64,000 nt of DNA, taken from positions 248,001-312,000 of the forward strand of contig JADKCA010000004.1 in the NCBI GenBank assembly GCA_016714795.1, written 5' to 3'. Below the pieces are notes generated by a model, which saw nothing but the letters and a program-made list of their open reading frames with translations, ran no database searches and was not told the origin of the DNA. The DNA is from Sphingomonadales bacterium. Lineage in GTDB: Bacteria > Pseudomonadota > Alphaproteobacteria > Sphingomonadales > Sphingomonadaceae. Each line of letters begins with the position of its first letter. Position 1 is the first letter of the stretch. This document shows positions 33,017-41,922 of the stretch, one piece after another. A program made the translations under genes and the position numbers.

Positions 33017-34855
33017 ATGACTTCGGCCTCTTCAAACCTTGATGTGATCGTGATCGGCGGCGGCCATGCCGGGTGTGAGGCGGCGGCGGCGGCGGCGCGG
33101 ATGGGTGCGCGCACGGCGTTGGTCAGCTTCCGCGCGGACATGATCGGTGCGATGTCGTGCAACCCGGCAATTGGCGGGCTGGGCAAGGGGCATCTCGTCC
33201 GCGAGGTGGATGCGTTTGACGGCATCATCGCGCGCGCTGCGGACGCGGCGGCGATCCATTACCGGATGCTCAACGCCTCCAAAGGCGCAGCCGTGCGGGG
33301 ACCGCGTGTGCAGGCGGACCGCAAGCTGTTCAAGGCGGCGGTGCATGAACTGCTTGGCGCGCAGCCGGGGCTGGAAATTGTCGAGGGTGAGGCGGTTGCG
33401 CTGGATTTTGACGAGGCCGGGCAGCGCGTGGCGGGTGTTCAGCTGGCGGATGGGCGGCGGCTTTCAGCGCCTGCCATCATCCTGGCCACTGGCACCTTCC
33501 TCAACGGCAAGATGTTTTGCGGCGAAGGCCGCAGCACCGGCGGGCGCGTGGGTGAGGCGGCGGCGGCGGCGCTGGGCGATCAGCTGCGCGCGCGCGGCCT
33601 CCCCATCGGACGCCTCAAGACGGGCACGCCGGCCCGCCTCGATGCGCGAACGATAGACTGGGCTGTGCTGGATGTGCAGCCCTCCGACGATGAGGACTGG
33701 ACCTTTTCGGACCTCACCCCCGCCCGTGTGAATCCGCAACTCTGGTGCGCCATCACGCGCACCAACACCGCCACGCATGATGTCATCCGCGCCGCGCTTC
33801 ACCGGTCTCCGCTGTTCAGCGGCGACATTGAAGGGCAGGGGCCGCGCTATTGCCCGTCGATCGAAGATAAGGTGAACCGGTTCGGAGACCGGGACGGGCA
33901 CCAGATTTTTCTGGAGCCGGAGGGGCTTGATGATCCGCTCGTCTATCCCAATGGCGTGTCCACCTCCTTGCCCGAAGATGTGCAGCTGGCCTTTCTGCGG
34001 ACGGTGCCGGGGCTGTTTCATGTGGAACTGGCGCAACCGGGCTATGCCGTGGAATATGACCATATCGACCCGCGCGCGCTGAAGGCGACGCTGGAGCTGG
34101 ACGCCGTGGGCGGGCTGTTCTGCGCCGGGCAGATCAATGGCACCACCGGCTATGAGGAAGCCGCAGCGCAGGGGCTGGTTGCGGGGCTCAACGCCGCGGC
34201 GCTGGCGCTGGGCAAGCCGCCGGTCGTGCTGGACCGGGCCTCTTCCTATATTGGCGTGATGATCGACGATCTGGTGTTGCAGGGCATTACCGAGCCTTAC
34301 CGGATGCTGACCGCGCGCGCCGAATATCGGCTGCGGCTGCGGGCCGACAATGCCGCCACCCGCCTGACTCCTCTGGCGCTGGAGATGGGCTGTGTGGGCG
34401 CGGCGCGGGCAGACTGGTTCGGCGCGCGCGAGACGGCGCGGCGTGCGCTGCTCGCCCGGCTGCAATCGGTGACACTGCGCGATCTGGGCGGGAGTGAGCG
34501 GACGCCGCTGTTCGATCACATTCGCGTGGCCGGGCTGGACAGGGCAGGCCTGCTCGCACTCGATCCGGCGCTCTCTGCCTACCCGGCGCTGCTGCTTGAT
34601 GAAGTGATCGAGGATGCGCGCTATGCGCCCTATGTTGCACGGCAGGCGGCGGAGATCCGGGCGATGCGCGCCAATGACGGCATTCGGCTGGCCGCCGATT
34701 TCGATTATCGCGGCATTGCCGGACTGTCCAACGAGATGGTCGAGCGGCTGGAGGCGGCGCGTCCCGAAACCTTGGGGGCCGCGTCCCGCATGCGCGGCAT
34801 CACACCGGCAGCGCTGGCCGCGATTCTTGTTCAAGCGAAGAAGCGCGCGGCATGA
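33017..34855 (+). CDS. mnmG: tRNA modification enzyme MnmG (GidA)
   Basis: MnmG is the FAD/NADH-dependent partner of MnmE in wobble-uridine modification. The 612-residue protein has the dinucleotide site VIGGGHAGCEAA near residue 12, SCNPAIGGLGKGHLVREVDA, the GTPARLD segment with conserved Arg, and the CAGQINGTTGYEEAAAQG signature. The C-terminal helical domain includes NEMVERLEAARPETLGAASRMRGITPAAL. The gene overlaps rsmG by four bases. The weak parS-like sequence inside (34014-34029) is listed among rejected items. Confidence 0.97.
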   Translation: MTSASSNLDVIVIGGGHAGCEAAAAAARMGARTALVSFRADMIGAMSCNPAIGGLGKGHLVREVDAFDGIIARAADAAAIHYRMLNASKGAAVRGPRVQADRKLFKAAVHELLGAQPGLEIVEGEAVALDFDEAGQRVAGVQLADGRRLSAPAIILATGTFLNGKMFCGEGRSTGGRVGEAAAAALGDQLRARGLPIGRLKTGTPARLDARTIDWAVLDVQPSDDEDWTFSDLTPARVNPQLWCAITRTNTATHDVIRAALHRSPLFSGDIEGQGPRYCPSIEDKVNRFGDRDGHQIFLEPEGLDDPLVYPNGVSTSLPEDVQLAFLRTVPGLFHVELAQPGYAVEYDHIDPRALKATLELDAVGGLFCAGQINGTTGYEEAAAQGLVAGLNAAALALGKPPVVLDRASSYIGVMIDDLVLQGITEPYRMLTARAEYRLRLRADNAATRLTPLALEMGCVGAARADWFGARETARRALLARLQSVTLRDLGGSERTPLFDHIRVAGLDRAGLLALDPALSAYPALLLDEVIEDARYAPYVARQAAEIRAMRANDGIRLAADFDYRGIAGLSNEMVERLEAARPETLGAASRMRGITPAALAAILVQAKKRAA

Positions 34856-35481
34856 CCGAAGACGACGCCAAGGGCTGGCTGCGCGAGACGCTGTCTGTTT
34901 CACGTGAAACAATGGACCGGCTGGAGGCGTTTGCGGCGCTGGTGACCGAAGAAAATGATCGCCAGAATCTGGTGAGTGCGGCGACGATCCCGCAGCTCTG
35001 GTCCCGCCACATCCTCGATTCGGCCCAGCTGGTCGTGTTCGCGGAAGGGCAGCGCGGCGCGTGGCTTGATCTGGGTTCCGGCCCCGGCTTTCCCGGCATT
35101 GTTCTGGCGATCCTCACCCAGGATCCCGTCCATATGGTGGAAGAGCGCAAGGGCCGCGTGGCCTTTCTTGAACGGGCCTGTGCGGAGCTGGGGTTGGCGC
35201 GGGCCAAGGTGCATGGTTGCAAGGTGGAGCGGCTGCGTCTGCCGCCAGTGGAGATCATCACCGCGCGCGCTTTTGCACCGCTCCCCAAATTGTTCACACT
35301 CGCACACAGCTTTTCCACACAAAAAACACTTTGGCTGCTTCCGAAGGGCAAATCGGCGCACGCGGAACTGGCGTCTGTGCGCGGAACATGGCAAGGCATG
35401 TTTCACGTGAAACAGAGCATCACCGATGCCGAAGCCGCGATCATCACGGCCACCGGCGTGCGCAAGGCAGGAAAAGCATGA
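34852..35481 (+). CDS. rsmG: 16S rRNA m7G527 methyltransferase RsmG (GidB)
   Basis: RsmG methylates N7 of G527 in 16S rRNA, and its loss is known to give low-level streptomycin resistance. The 209-residue protein has the SAM-binding motif LDLGSGPGFPGIVLAI near residues 68-83 and the RHILDSAQL segment upstream of it. It overlaps mnmG and parA by four bases each. Two perfect parS palindromes lie within the coding region, at 34896-34911 (SVSRETM) and 35399-35414 (MFHVKQS), so the sequence serves both coding and chromosome partition. Confidence 0.95.
   Translation: MTEDDAKGWLRETLSVSRETMDRLEAFAALVTEENDRQNLVSAATIPQLWSRHILDSAQLVVFAEGQRGAWLDLGSGPGFPGIVLAILTQDPVHMVEERKGRVAFLERACAELGLARAKVHGCKVERLRLPPVEIITARAFAPLPKLFTLAHSFSTQKTLWLLPKGKSAHAELASVRGTWQGMFHVKQSITDAEAAIITATGVRKAGKA
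34896..34911. promoter_or_regulatory. parS site 2
   Basis: TGTTTCACGTGAAACA is an exact match to the canonical parS palindrome. It lies inside the start of rsmG, encoding Ser-Arg-Glu-Thr in the protein. Confidence 0.95.
35399..35414. promoter_or_regulatory. parS site 3
   Basis: TGTTTCACGTGAAACA, identical to site 2, lies 503 bp further on near the end of rsmG and 64 bp before parA. With sites 1 and 2 it makes a cluster over about 2.5 kb. Confidence 0.95.
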
Positions 35482-36257
35482 TCCGAATCACCGTGGCAAA
35501 CCAGAAGGGCGGCGTGGGCAAAACGACGACCGCAATCAACCTGGGCACGGCGATGGCCGCGATTGGCTGGCGCGTGCTGATCATCGATCTTGATCCGCAG
35601 GGTAATGCCTCTACCGGGCTGGGTATTCCAGTGTCGGACCGGGTCCGCTCCTCATATGATGTCCTGATGGCGGAAGAGCGCGCGGTGGATTGCGCCATTC
35701 CCACCAAAGTGCCGCGGCTCAGCATCATTCCCGCGACGGTTGATCTCTCCGGCGCGGAGATCCAGCTGGTCGAGGTGGAGGCGCGCGCGCACCGGTTGAC
35801 CCGTGCGCTTGATGCTGCGCCGGACCAATGGGATGTCTGCCTGATCGATTGTCCGCCTTCGCTGGGGCTGTTGACGATCAACGCCTTGGTGGCAGCGCAA
35901 TCCTTGCTGGTGCCGCTGCAATGCGAGTTCTTCGCGCTCGAAGGGTTGAGCCAGCTGCTCAAAACCTATGAACAGATTCGCGAACGCTTCAACCCCGGCC
36001 TCTCCATCCTCGGCGTGGCGCTGACCATGTATGACCGGCGCAACCGGCTGACCGAGCAGGTGGCGGATGATGTCCGCTCGTGCTTGGGCGCATCGGTGTT
36101 CGATACGGTGATTCCGCGCAATGTCCGGCTGTCCGAAGCGCCGAGCCATGGCTTGCCGGCCTTGATCTATGATCATCGCTGTTCGGGGTCTGAAGCCTAT
36201 ATGGCGCTGGCGCGCGAAGTCATTGGCCGTCTGCCCGCGCTGAGGATTGCCGCATGA
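35478..36257 (+). CDS. parA: Chromosome partitioning ATPase ParA
   Basis: ParA is the Walker-type ATPase that with ParB and parS moves the origin region to the new pole. The ATG at 35478 overlaps rsmG by four bases (ATGA) and gives MIRITVANQK. The deviant Walker A KGGVGKTT spans residues 10-17. Further signatures are LDPQGNASTGLG, DCPPSLGLLTINAL, and LCVALTMYD-like sequence. There are 259 residues, and the short N-terminus is the chromosomal (not plasmid) type lacking a DNA-binding extension. Confidence 0.97.
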   Translation: MIRITVANQKGGVGKTTTAINLGTAMAAIGWRVLIIDLDPQGNASTGLGIPVSDRVRSSYDVLMAEERAVDCAIPTKVPRLSIIPATVDLSGAEIQLVEVEARAHRLTRALDAAPDQWDVCLIDCPPSLGLLTINALVAAQSLLVPLQCEFFALEGLSQLLKTYEQIRERFNPGLSILGVALTMYDRRNRLTEQVADDVRSCLGASVFDTVIPRNVRLSEAPSHGLPALIYDHRCSGSEAYMALAREVIGRLPALRIAA

Positions 36258-37168
36258 GCGAAACGCCCGAAGCCATTGCCCCGCGCAAGCGTCCGTCCGG
36301 TCTGGGCCGGGGCCTGTCTGCGCTGCTGGGCGATACACCGCCTGTTTCGATTGCGCCGGGCGGGTCTTCGCAGGATGAGGCTGTGCCCGTGGGCGTGCGG
36401 ATGGTGTCGACGTCGCATCTGCACCCCATGCCCAACCAGCCGCGCCGCAGCTTTGAGGAAGCGCCACTGCGCGAACTGGCCGAATCGATCATATCGCGCG
36501 GGATGCTTCAGCCGATCATCGTGCGCGAAGTGGCATCCGGGCGGCTTCAGATCATCGCGGGGGAACGTCGCTGGCGCGCCGCGCAGATCGCCAATATCCA
36601 TCAAGTCCCTGTTATTGTTCGGGAATTTGATGACAAGACGGCGCTTGAACTCGCCATCATCGAAAATGTCCAGCGCGAACAGCTCAATGCGTGGGAAGAA
36701 GGCGAGAGCTATCGCCGCCTGATCGACGAATATGGCTATACGCAAGACAGCCTTGCCAAGATCGTTGGCAAGTCGCGCAGTCACATCGCCAATCTCATGC
36801 GGCTGCACAATCTGCCCAAGGCTGTGCATGACTGGCTGTCCGCCGGTGACCTGACGATGGGCCATGCCCGCGCGCTGCTGGCTTCGCCCGATCCCGTCAC
36901 GCACGGGCAGCAGGTGCTGAACAAGGGCCTTTCGGTGCGCCAGACCGAGCGGCTGGTGAAGGCAAAGGCCGCCAAGGGGCCGCCGCGCGTGCGCGGGGAA
37001 TCGGTGGCTGAAGCCGATATTCGCGCGCTGGAACGGCAATTGTCGGAACTCATCGGTCTCAAGATCCAGATCAAGCATCAGGGCAAAATGGGGTCGGTGA
37101 CACTGCAATATTCCAGCCTGGAACAGCTGGACATGATCTGCCAGCGCCTCTCTGGCGAGCGGATCTGA
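36254..37168 (+). CDS. parB: Chromosome partitioning protein ParB
   Basis: ParB binds parS, spreads as a CTP-dependent clamp and recruits ParA. The 304-residue protein begins with the Lys/Arg-rich RPSGLGRGLSALLG. The ParB/Sulfiredoxin domain follows, with GERRWRAAQIA as the CTP-site motif (near 105), ENVQREQLN and the helix-turn-helix TQDSLAKIVGKSRSHIANLMRL (near 160-181). A C-terminal dimerisation domain ends in DMICQRLSGERI. It overlaps parA by four bases. The parS sites in and before rsmG are its probable targets. Confidence 0.97.
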   Translation: MSETPEAIAPRKRPSGLGRGLSALLGDTPPVSIAPGGSSQDEAVPVGVRMVSTSHLHPMPNQPRRSFEEAPLRELAESIISRGMLQPIIVREVASGRLQIIAGERRWRAAQIANIHQVPVIVREFDDKTALELAIIENVQREQLNAWEEGESYRRLIDEYGYTQDSLAKIVGKSRSHIANLMRLHNLPKAVHDWLSAGDLTMGHARALLASPDPVTHGQQVLNKGLSVRQTERLVKAKAAKGPPRVRGESVAEADIRALERQLSELIGLKIQIKHQGKMGSVTLQYSSLEQLDMICQRLSGERI

Positions 37169-37173
37169 CAGAT

Positions 37174-37971
37174 ATGGCGACCACGCTGCGCATCGCCTCC
37201 TGGAACATCAATTCAGTGCGGTTCCGGCTGCCAATTGTCGAGAAATTCCTGACCGAAGAAGCGCCGGACATCCTCTGTCTGCAGGAGACCAAGGCGGAGG
37301 ATTCGGTCTTCCCGCTCGCGGCGTTCCGCAAGCTGGGTTATGAGCATATCGTGATGAACGGCCAGAAGATGCACCATGGCGTGTGCATCATCTCCAAACT
37401 GCCGATCATCGAGGATCAGCGCCACGACTGGCAGGCCAATGGCGAAGCGCGGCATCTGGGGGTGCGGCTGCCCAATGGCTGGCGGCTGGACAATGTCTAT
37501 ATTCCCGCAGGCGGTGACATTCCGGATCGCGAGGCGAACCCGAAATTCGGGCAGAAGCTCGATTTTCTGGGGCGGATGATCGACTGGTCTGGCGCGCTCA
37601 AAGAGCCGACGCTGCTGGTGGGCGATTTCAACATCGCGCCGCTCGAATCGGATGTGTGGAGCCACAAGCAATTGCTCGACGTGGTGAGCCATACGCCCAT
37701 CGAAGTGGAAACTCTCGATGCCTTGCAGGCCAGCCATGGCTGGGTTGATCTGGGCCGTCGCTTCATCCCTGCGCCGCAGCGGCTCTACACCTGGTGGAGC
37801 TATCGCGCGAAGGACTGGACGGCGGGGGATCGCGGGCGGCGGCTGGACCATATGTGGGCCTCACCTGACGTTGCGGCGGCGGCCACGGCGCACCGCGTGC
37901 TGGAACCGGCACGCAGCTGGGACAAGCCGTCTGATCACATTCCGCTGGTTACCGAATTTACACTCTCGTGA
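37174..37971 (+). CDS. xthA: Exodeoxyribonuclease III / AP endonuclease
   Basis: XthA cleaves abasic sites and removes 3'-blocking groups in base-excision repair. The 265-residue protein has the metal-site SWNINSVRFRL near residues 10-20 and CLQETKAEDSVFP. The catalytic VGDFNIAPLESD is near 150, with DHIPLVTEF containing the final Asp-His pair. It starts five bases after parB, so it may be read with par genes. No neighbour narrows its role. Confidence 0.95.
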   Translation: MATTLRIASWNINSVRFRLPIVEKFLTEEAPDILCLQETKAEDSVFPLAAFRKLGYEHIVMNGQKMHHGVCIISKLPIIEDQRHDWQANGEARHLGVRLPNGWRLDNVYIPAGGDIPDREANPKFGQKLDFLGRMIDWSGALKEPTLLVGDFNIAPLESDVWSHKQLLDVVSHTPIEVETLDALQASHGWVDLGRRFIPAPQRLYTWWSYRAKDWTAGDRGRRLDHMWASPDVAAAATAHRVLEPARSWDKPSDHIPLVTEFTLS

Positions 37972-37978
37972 CGCGCGC

Positions 37979-38914
37979 ATGCCAGCCATCATCACGCTGA
38001 CCTTCAATCCCACCATCGATGAAGCGTGCGAAACCGAGACGGTTCACCCCACGCACAAGATTCGCACCCGCAACGCGCGCTTTGATCCAGGGGGCGGGGG
38101 CATCAATGTCGCGCGGGTGCTGACGCGGCTGGGCGATGCGGTGGAGGCGTGGCATCTGGCCGGTGGATCGACCGGAAGCGTCTTGGATGGCCTGCTGCAC
38201 CGCGATGGCGTGGCGCGCCGGGCTTTTCCCATCGCGGGCGATACGCGCATCAGCCATGCCGTGTTTGAAACCAGCAGCGGCCTCGAATACCGGTTCGTGC
38301 CCGAAGGCCCGGACGTGAGTGCGAGCGAATGGCAGTCATGCCTGGGGGCGCTGCGCAGCGCGGCGTTTGACTGGCTGATCATCAGCGGATCGCTGCCGCG
38401 CGGGATGCCCTCTGACGGTCTGGCCGCGTTTCTGGACGTGGCCGCAGCCAAAGGCGCACGCGCGGTTCTGGATACGTCCGGACCGGCGCTGGAGCAGGGG
38501 CTGCGTCATGGCGGGCTGGAACTGGTCAAACCCAGCCGGGGTGAACTGGAAAAGCTGGTTGGCCGCACGCTGCCGGATGCCGATGCCGTCATGGCGGCCG
38601 CGCAGACGCTGGTGGACAATGGCGCGGCCCGGCTTGTCGCGGTGACCTTGGGGCATGAAGGTGCGATTCTGGTGGGCACCGAAAGGCCGGTTATCCTGCC
38701 TGCCATCGCTGTGCCGGTGCACAGTGCCGTGGGGGCGGGGGACAGCTTTCTGGCCGGGATGGTCCATGCGTTGGCGCAGGGCCTGGCAGCGGAGATCGCA
38801 TTCCGCCATGGCATCGCTGCCGGAACCGCTGCCGTCATGACTCCCGGCACCGATCTGTGCCAACCTGCAGATATGGCGGCGCTGCTGGCCGCATCCTGGC
38901 CAGACCCGGACTGA
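37979..38914 (+). CDS. PfkB-family sugar kinase (1-phosphofructokinase type)
   Basis: The 311-residue protein is a ribokinase-fold kinase. The Arg/Gly-rich FDPGGGGINVARVLTRLG is the first family signature (about residues 38-56). The second is GAGDSFLAGMVHALAQG with the catalytic Asp near residue 254. The overall pattern (LTFNPTIDEACE at the start) matches 1-phosphofructokinase or tagatose-6-phosphate kinase-type PfkB. The exact sugar is not readable. It starts seven bases after xthA. No PTS transporter gene is nearby, so it may act on fructose-6-phosphate as a minor phosphofructokinase. Confidence 0.88.
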   Translation: MPAIITLTFNPTIDEACETETVHPTHKIRTRNARFDPGGGGINVARVLTRLGDAVEAWHLAGGSTGSVLDGLLHRDGVARRAFPIAGDTRISHAVFETSSGLEYRFVPEGPDVSASEWQSCLGALRSAAFDWLIISGSLPRGMPSDGLAAFLDVAAAKGARAVLDTSGPALEQGLRHGGLELVKPSRGELEKLVGRTLPDADAVMAAAQTLVDNGAARLVAVTLGHEGAILVGTERPVILPAIAVPVHSAVGAGDSFLAGMVHALAQGLAAEIAFRHGIAAGTAAVMTPGTDLCQPADMAALLAASWPDPD

Positions 38915-38924
38915 CCGCGCGGCG

Positions 38925-39728
38925 TTACGCGGTGCACATGTCCGCATCGCAATGTCCGCACCGCGCGCTGCCGGATGGAACGGGCCAGCCACAGGCGGCG
39001 CACATGCCATGCTGCCCCAGCATCACGCCATGGCCCACCGACACGCGTTCATCGAACACGAAACATTCGCCATCCCACAGGCTTTCTTCTGCGGGGATTT
39101 TTTCCAGATAGTTGAGGATGCCGCCCTTCAGGTGCGCCACATCGGCAATGCCTTCTGCCCGCAGAAAAGCCGTGGATTTCTCGCAGCGAATGCCGCCGGT
39201 GCAGAACATTGCCACTTTGGGGTTTGGCCCCCATTGGGCGCGGTTGGCGCGGAACCAGTCCGGAAATTCGCCAAAGCTGTGCGTTTTCGGGTCTATGGCC
39301 CCGCGAAACGTGCCAATCGCGACTTCATAATCATTGCGCGTGTCGATCAGGATCGTGTCGGGATCGGAAATCAGCGCGTTCCAGTCTTCGGGCGCGACAT
39401 AACGGCCCACATCGCGTGACGGATCGACGCCGGGCACCTTCAGCGTCACGATTTCCTTTTTCAGCCGCACCTTCATCCGCTGGAACGGCATGGTGTCGGT
39501 CTGCGCATATTTCACGTCAAGCCCGGCACAGCCCGGCAGAGCGCGGATGTGATCCAGCACGGCATCAATCCCGTCTGCGCTGCCCGCAATCGTGCCGTTC
39601 ACGCCTTCGCGCGCGAGCAGCAGCGTGCCTCTGATGCCCTGGGCGGCACACAGGTTGAGCAAGGGCGGTTTGATCGCGGCAGGATCTTCAAACGGGGCGA
39701 ACTGATAGAGCGCGGCAATTTTAATCAT
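38925..39728 (-). CDS. trhO: Oxygen-dependent tRNA uridine(34) hydroxylase TrhO (YceA, rhodanese family)
   Basis: TrhO hydroxylates wobble uridine-34 of some tRNAs. The 267-residue protein has an N-terminal ferredoxin-like part (EGVNGTIAGS), a rhodanese domain with active-site cysteine in FCTGGIRCEKS (Cys176, second Cys182), and a C-terminal Cys-rich tail with CAACGWPVPSGSARCGHC, probably zinc-binding. Family architecture is complete. It is convergent with the kinase gene and 32 bp downstream of malate synthase on the minus strand. Confidence 0.93.
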   Translation of the reverse strand: MIKIAALYQFAPFEDPAAIKPPLLNLCAAQGIRGTLLLAREGVNGTIAGSADGIDAVLDHIRALPGCAGLDVKYAQTDTMPFQRMKVRLKKEIVTLKVPGVDPSRDVGRYVAPEDWNALISDPDTILIDTRNDYEVAIGTFRGAIDPKTHSFGEFPDWFRANRAQWGPNPKVAMFCTGGIRCEKSTAFLRAEGIADVAHLKGGILNYLEKIPAEESLWDGECFVFDERVSVGHGVMLGQHGMCAACGWPVPSGSARCGHCDADMCTA

Positions 39729-39760
39729 GGCGCGCGCGATACGCCCGTCCCGTGTATTTG

Positions 39761-41815
39761 TCAGCCCGCCGCCTTCTTCTCCTGACGGAATTTGTGCAGC
39801 AACGGCTCGGTATAGCCGCTCGGCTGGGCCACACCTTCAAACACCAGCGCGCGTGCGGCCTTCAGGGCGATGCTGTCGCCTTCAAGGCGTTCATAAAGCG
39901 GGTCGTCCGCATTCTGCGCATCCACCTTGGCTGCCATCTTGGCAAAGGCGGCGTCGATCTGATCGCGTGTGCAGACACCGTGGAGCAGCCAGTTGGCCAT
40001 GTGCTGGCTGGAAATGCGCAGCGTCGCGCGGTCTTCCATCAGGCCCACATCATGAATGTCGGGCACCTTGGAACAGCCGATCCCTTGATCGATCCAGCGC
40101 ACGACATAGCCGAGAATGCCCTGTGCATTATTCTCCAGCTCCTCGCGCACGTCTTCGTCTGACCAATTGTGCCCGCGCGGGGCTGCGGGGATGGTAAGAA
40201 GGGGGTCGAGACCGGGCGTCGGCTTATCCGCCAGCTCCCGCTGAACCGCGAACACATCCACCTGATGATAGTGCATGGCGTGCAGCGTTGCGGCGGTGGG
40301 GGAAGGCACCCAGGCGGTGTTTGCACCACTTCTGGGGTGGCCGATCTTCTGCGCCATCATGTCGCGCATCATGTCTGGCGCGGCCCACATGCCCTTGCCG
40401 ATCTGTGCCTTGCCCGAAAGCCCGCAGCCAAGGCCGATCTGGACGTTGCGCGCTTCATAGGCCTGAATCCAGCTTGACGCCTTCATGTCCGCCTTGCGGA
40501 TCATCGGTCCGGCCTGCATCGCGCTGTGCATTTCGTCTCCGGTGCGATCAAGGAAGCCGGTGTTGATGAAGACGATCCGGTCGCGCACCGCATGGATGCA
40601 GGCGGCGAGATTGGCGCTGGTGCGGCGTTCTTCGTCCATCACCCCCACCTTGATCGTGTGACGGGGCAGACTGAGCACATCTTCCACCGCATCGAACAGA
40701 TCATTGGTGAAGGCGCATTCTTCCGGCCCGTGCTGCTTGGGCTTGACGATATAGATGCTGCCGGTTCTGCTGTTTCGCAGGCTGCCCTTGCCGTCATGCA
40801 AGGCGCAAAGCGACGTGAACAGGGCATCAAGAATGCCTTCGGGCGCTTCCGACCCATCGGCCAGCAGCACCGCCGGGTTGGTCATCAAATGGCCGACATT
40901 GCGCACGAACATCAGGCTGCGGCCGGGCAAAGTGCGTTCGCCCCATAGCCGGTCGCCATCCAGCGCGCGGGTCATGGTCTTGCCACCCTTGTCAAAGCGG
41001 GCAGTCAGATCGCCGCGCATCAGCCCCAGCCAGTTGGAATAGGCCGCCACCTTGTCCTCGGCATCCACCGCCGCAACCGAATCCTCCATGTCGATGATGG
41101 TGGTCAGCGCGGCCTCAAGCACCACATCGGCAATGCCCAGCGCGTCGGTTCTGCCCACCGGATGGTCCGGGTTGATGACAATTTCGATATGGAGGCCGTT
41201 ATGCGCAAACAGCAGGCCGCCTTCCCTGCGCGCAACGAGCGCGGGATGCTCTGCGCCCGCCACTGCGGCTTCCCAACCGGGAATTGCCGCGTTCAGGAAG
41301 GCGCGGGCATAAGCGATCACCGCATCGCCGCGCGCGGTGTCATAGCCACCGGGGCGAGCGGCGGGCGCGTCCAGCACATCGGTGCCGTAAAGCGCGTCAT
41401 AGAGGCTGCCCCAGCGCGCATTGGCGGCGTTGAGAACAAAGCGGTCGTTGAGGCTTGGCACCACCAGCTGCGGCCCCGCCATCTGCGCGATTTCCGCATC
41501 CACATTCCGCGTGCCGATGGTGAAGGGTGCGGGTTCGGGCACCAGATAGCCGATTTCGGTGAGGAACGCCTGATAGGCAGCCTGATCCGCAATCGGGCCG
41601 GGGTTGGCCTTGTGCCACGCATCCAGCTTCGCCTGAAGATCATCGCGCCTGGCGAGCAGCGCGCGGTTGACCGGCACGAACCGCTCCAGCAATCCTGCCA
41701 GCCCCGCCCACACCGCATCAGCTGCCAGACCGGTTCCGGCCAGCGCGCGCGATTCGATGAAATCGGCAAGAACACCGGAAACCTGAAGGCCGGCGCGGTT
41801 GGTATAAGCGGACAT
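39761..41815 (-). CDS. glcB: Malate synthase G
   Basis: GlcB condenses glyoxylate and acetyl-CoA to malate. The 684-residue protein is in the G-type size range (about 720). It shows the metal/catalytic stretch TTIIDMEDSVAAVDAEDKV near residue 250, RSLMFVRNVGHLMTN, YIVKPKQHGPEE, and the C-terminal MEDRATLRISSQHMANWL with catalytic-type residues. It stands as a single gene; isocitrate lyase is not in the window. Glyoxylate arising from glycolate or purines, or a glyoxylate shunt elsewhere, would supply it. Confidence 0.95.
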   Translation of the reverse strand: MSAYTNRAGLQVSGVLADFIESRALAGTGLAADAVWAGLAGLLERFVPVNRALLARRDDLQAKLDAWHKANPGPIADQAAYQAFLTEIGYLVPEPAPFTIGTRNVDAEIAQMAGPQLVVPSLNDRFVLNAANARWGSLYDALYGTDVLDAPAARPGGYDTARGDAVIAYARAFLNAAIPGWEAAVAGAEHPALVARREGGLLFAHNGLHIEIVINPDHPVGRTDALGIADVVLEAALTTIIDMEDSVAAVDAEDKVAAYSNWLGLMRGDLTARFDKGGKTMTRALDGDRLWGERTLPGRSLMFVRNVGHLMTNPAVLLADGSEAPEGILDALFTSLCALHDGKGSLRNSRTGSIYIVKPKQHGPEECAFTNDLFDAVEDVLSLPRHTIKVGVMDEERRTSANLAACIHAVRDRIVFINTGFLDRTGDEMHSAMQAGPMIRKADMKASSWIQAYEARNVQIGLGCGLSGKAQIGKGMWAAPDMMRDMMAQKIGHPRSGANTAWVPSPTAATLHAMHYHQVDVFAVQRELADKPTPGLDPLLTIPAAPRGHNWSDEDVREELENNAQGILGYVVRWIDQGIGCSKVPDIHDVGLMEDRATLRISSQHMANWLLHGVCTRDQIDAAFAKMAAKVDAQNADDPLYERLEGDSIALKAARALVFEGVAQPSGYTEPLLHKFRQEKKAAG

Positions 41816-41922
41816 GATTACCCCTTGGTCAGACGGTTGGATCAGACGGTTTTCCGGGGAGGAAGGGATGTCCGCCTATGCCGCAGCCGCACGGCCTTGG
41901 CAAGCTGGGCGATATGCCGTCA

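Noticed and set aside
34014..34029. TGTTTCATGTGGAACT inside mnmG as a fourth parS site
   Set aside because: Three mismatches to the canonical palindrome, including loss of the central CACGTG. Binding by ParB is unlikely, although it lies in the parS cluster.
33464..34912. Minus-strand open frame (482 codons) opposite mnmG
   Set aside because: It is a shadow of a conserved tRNA modification gene, and the start coincides with a parS site read in reverse.
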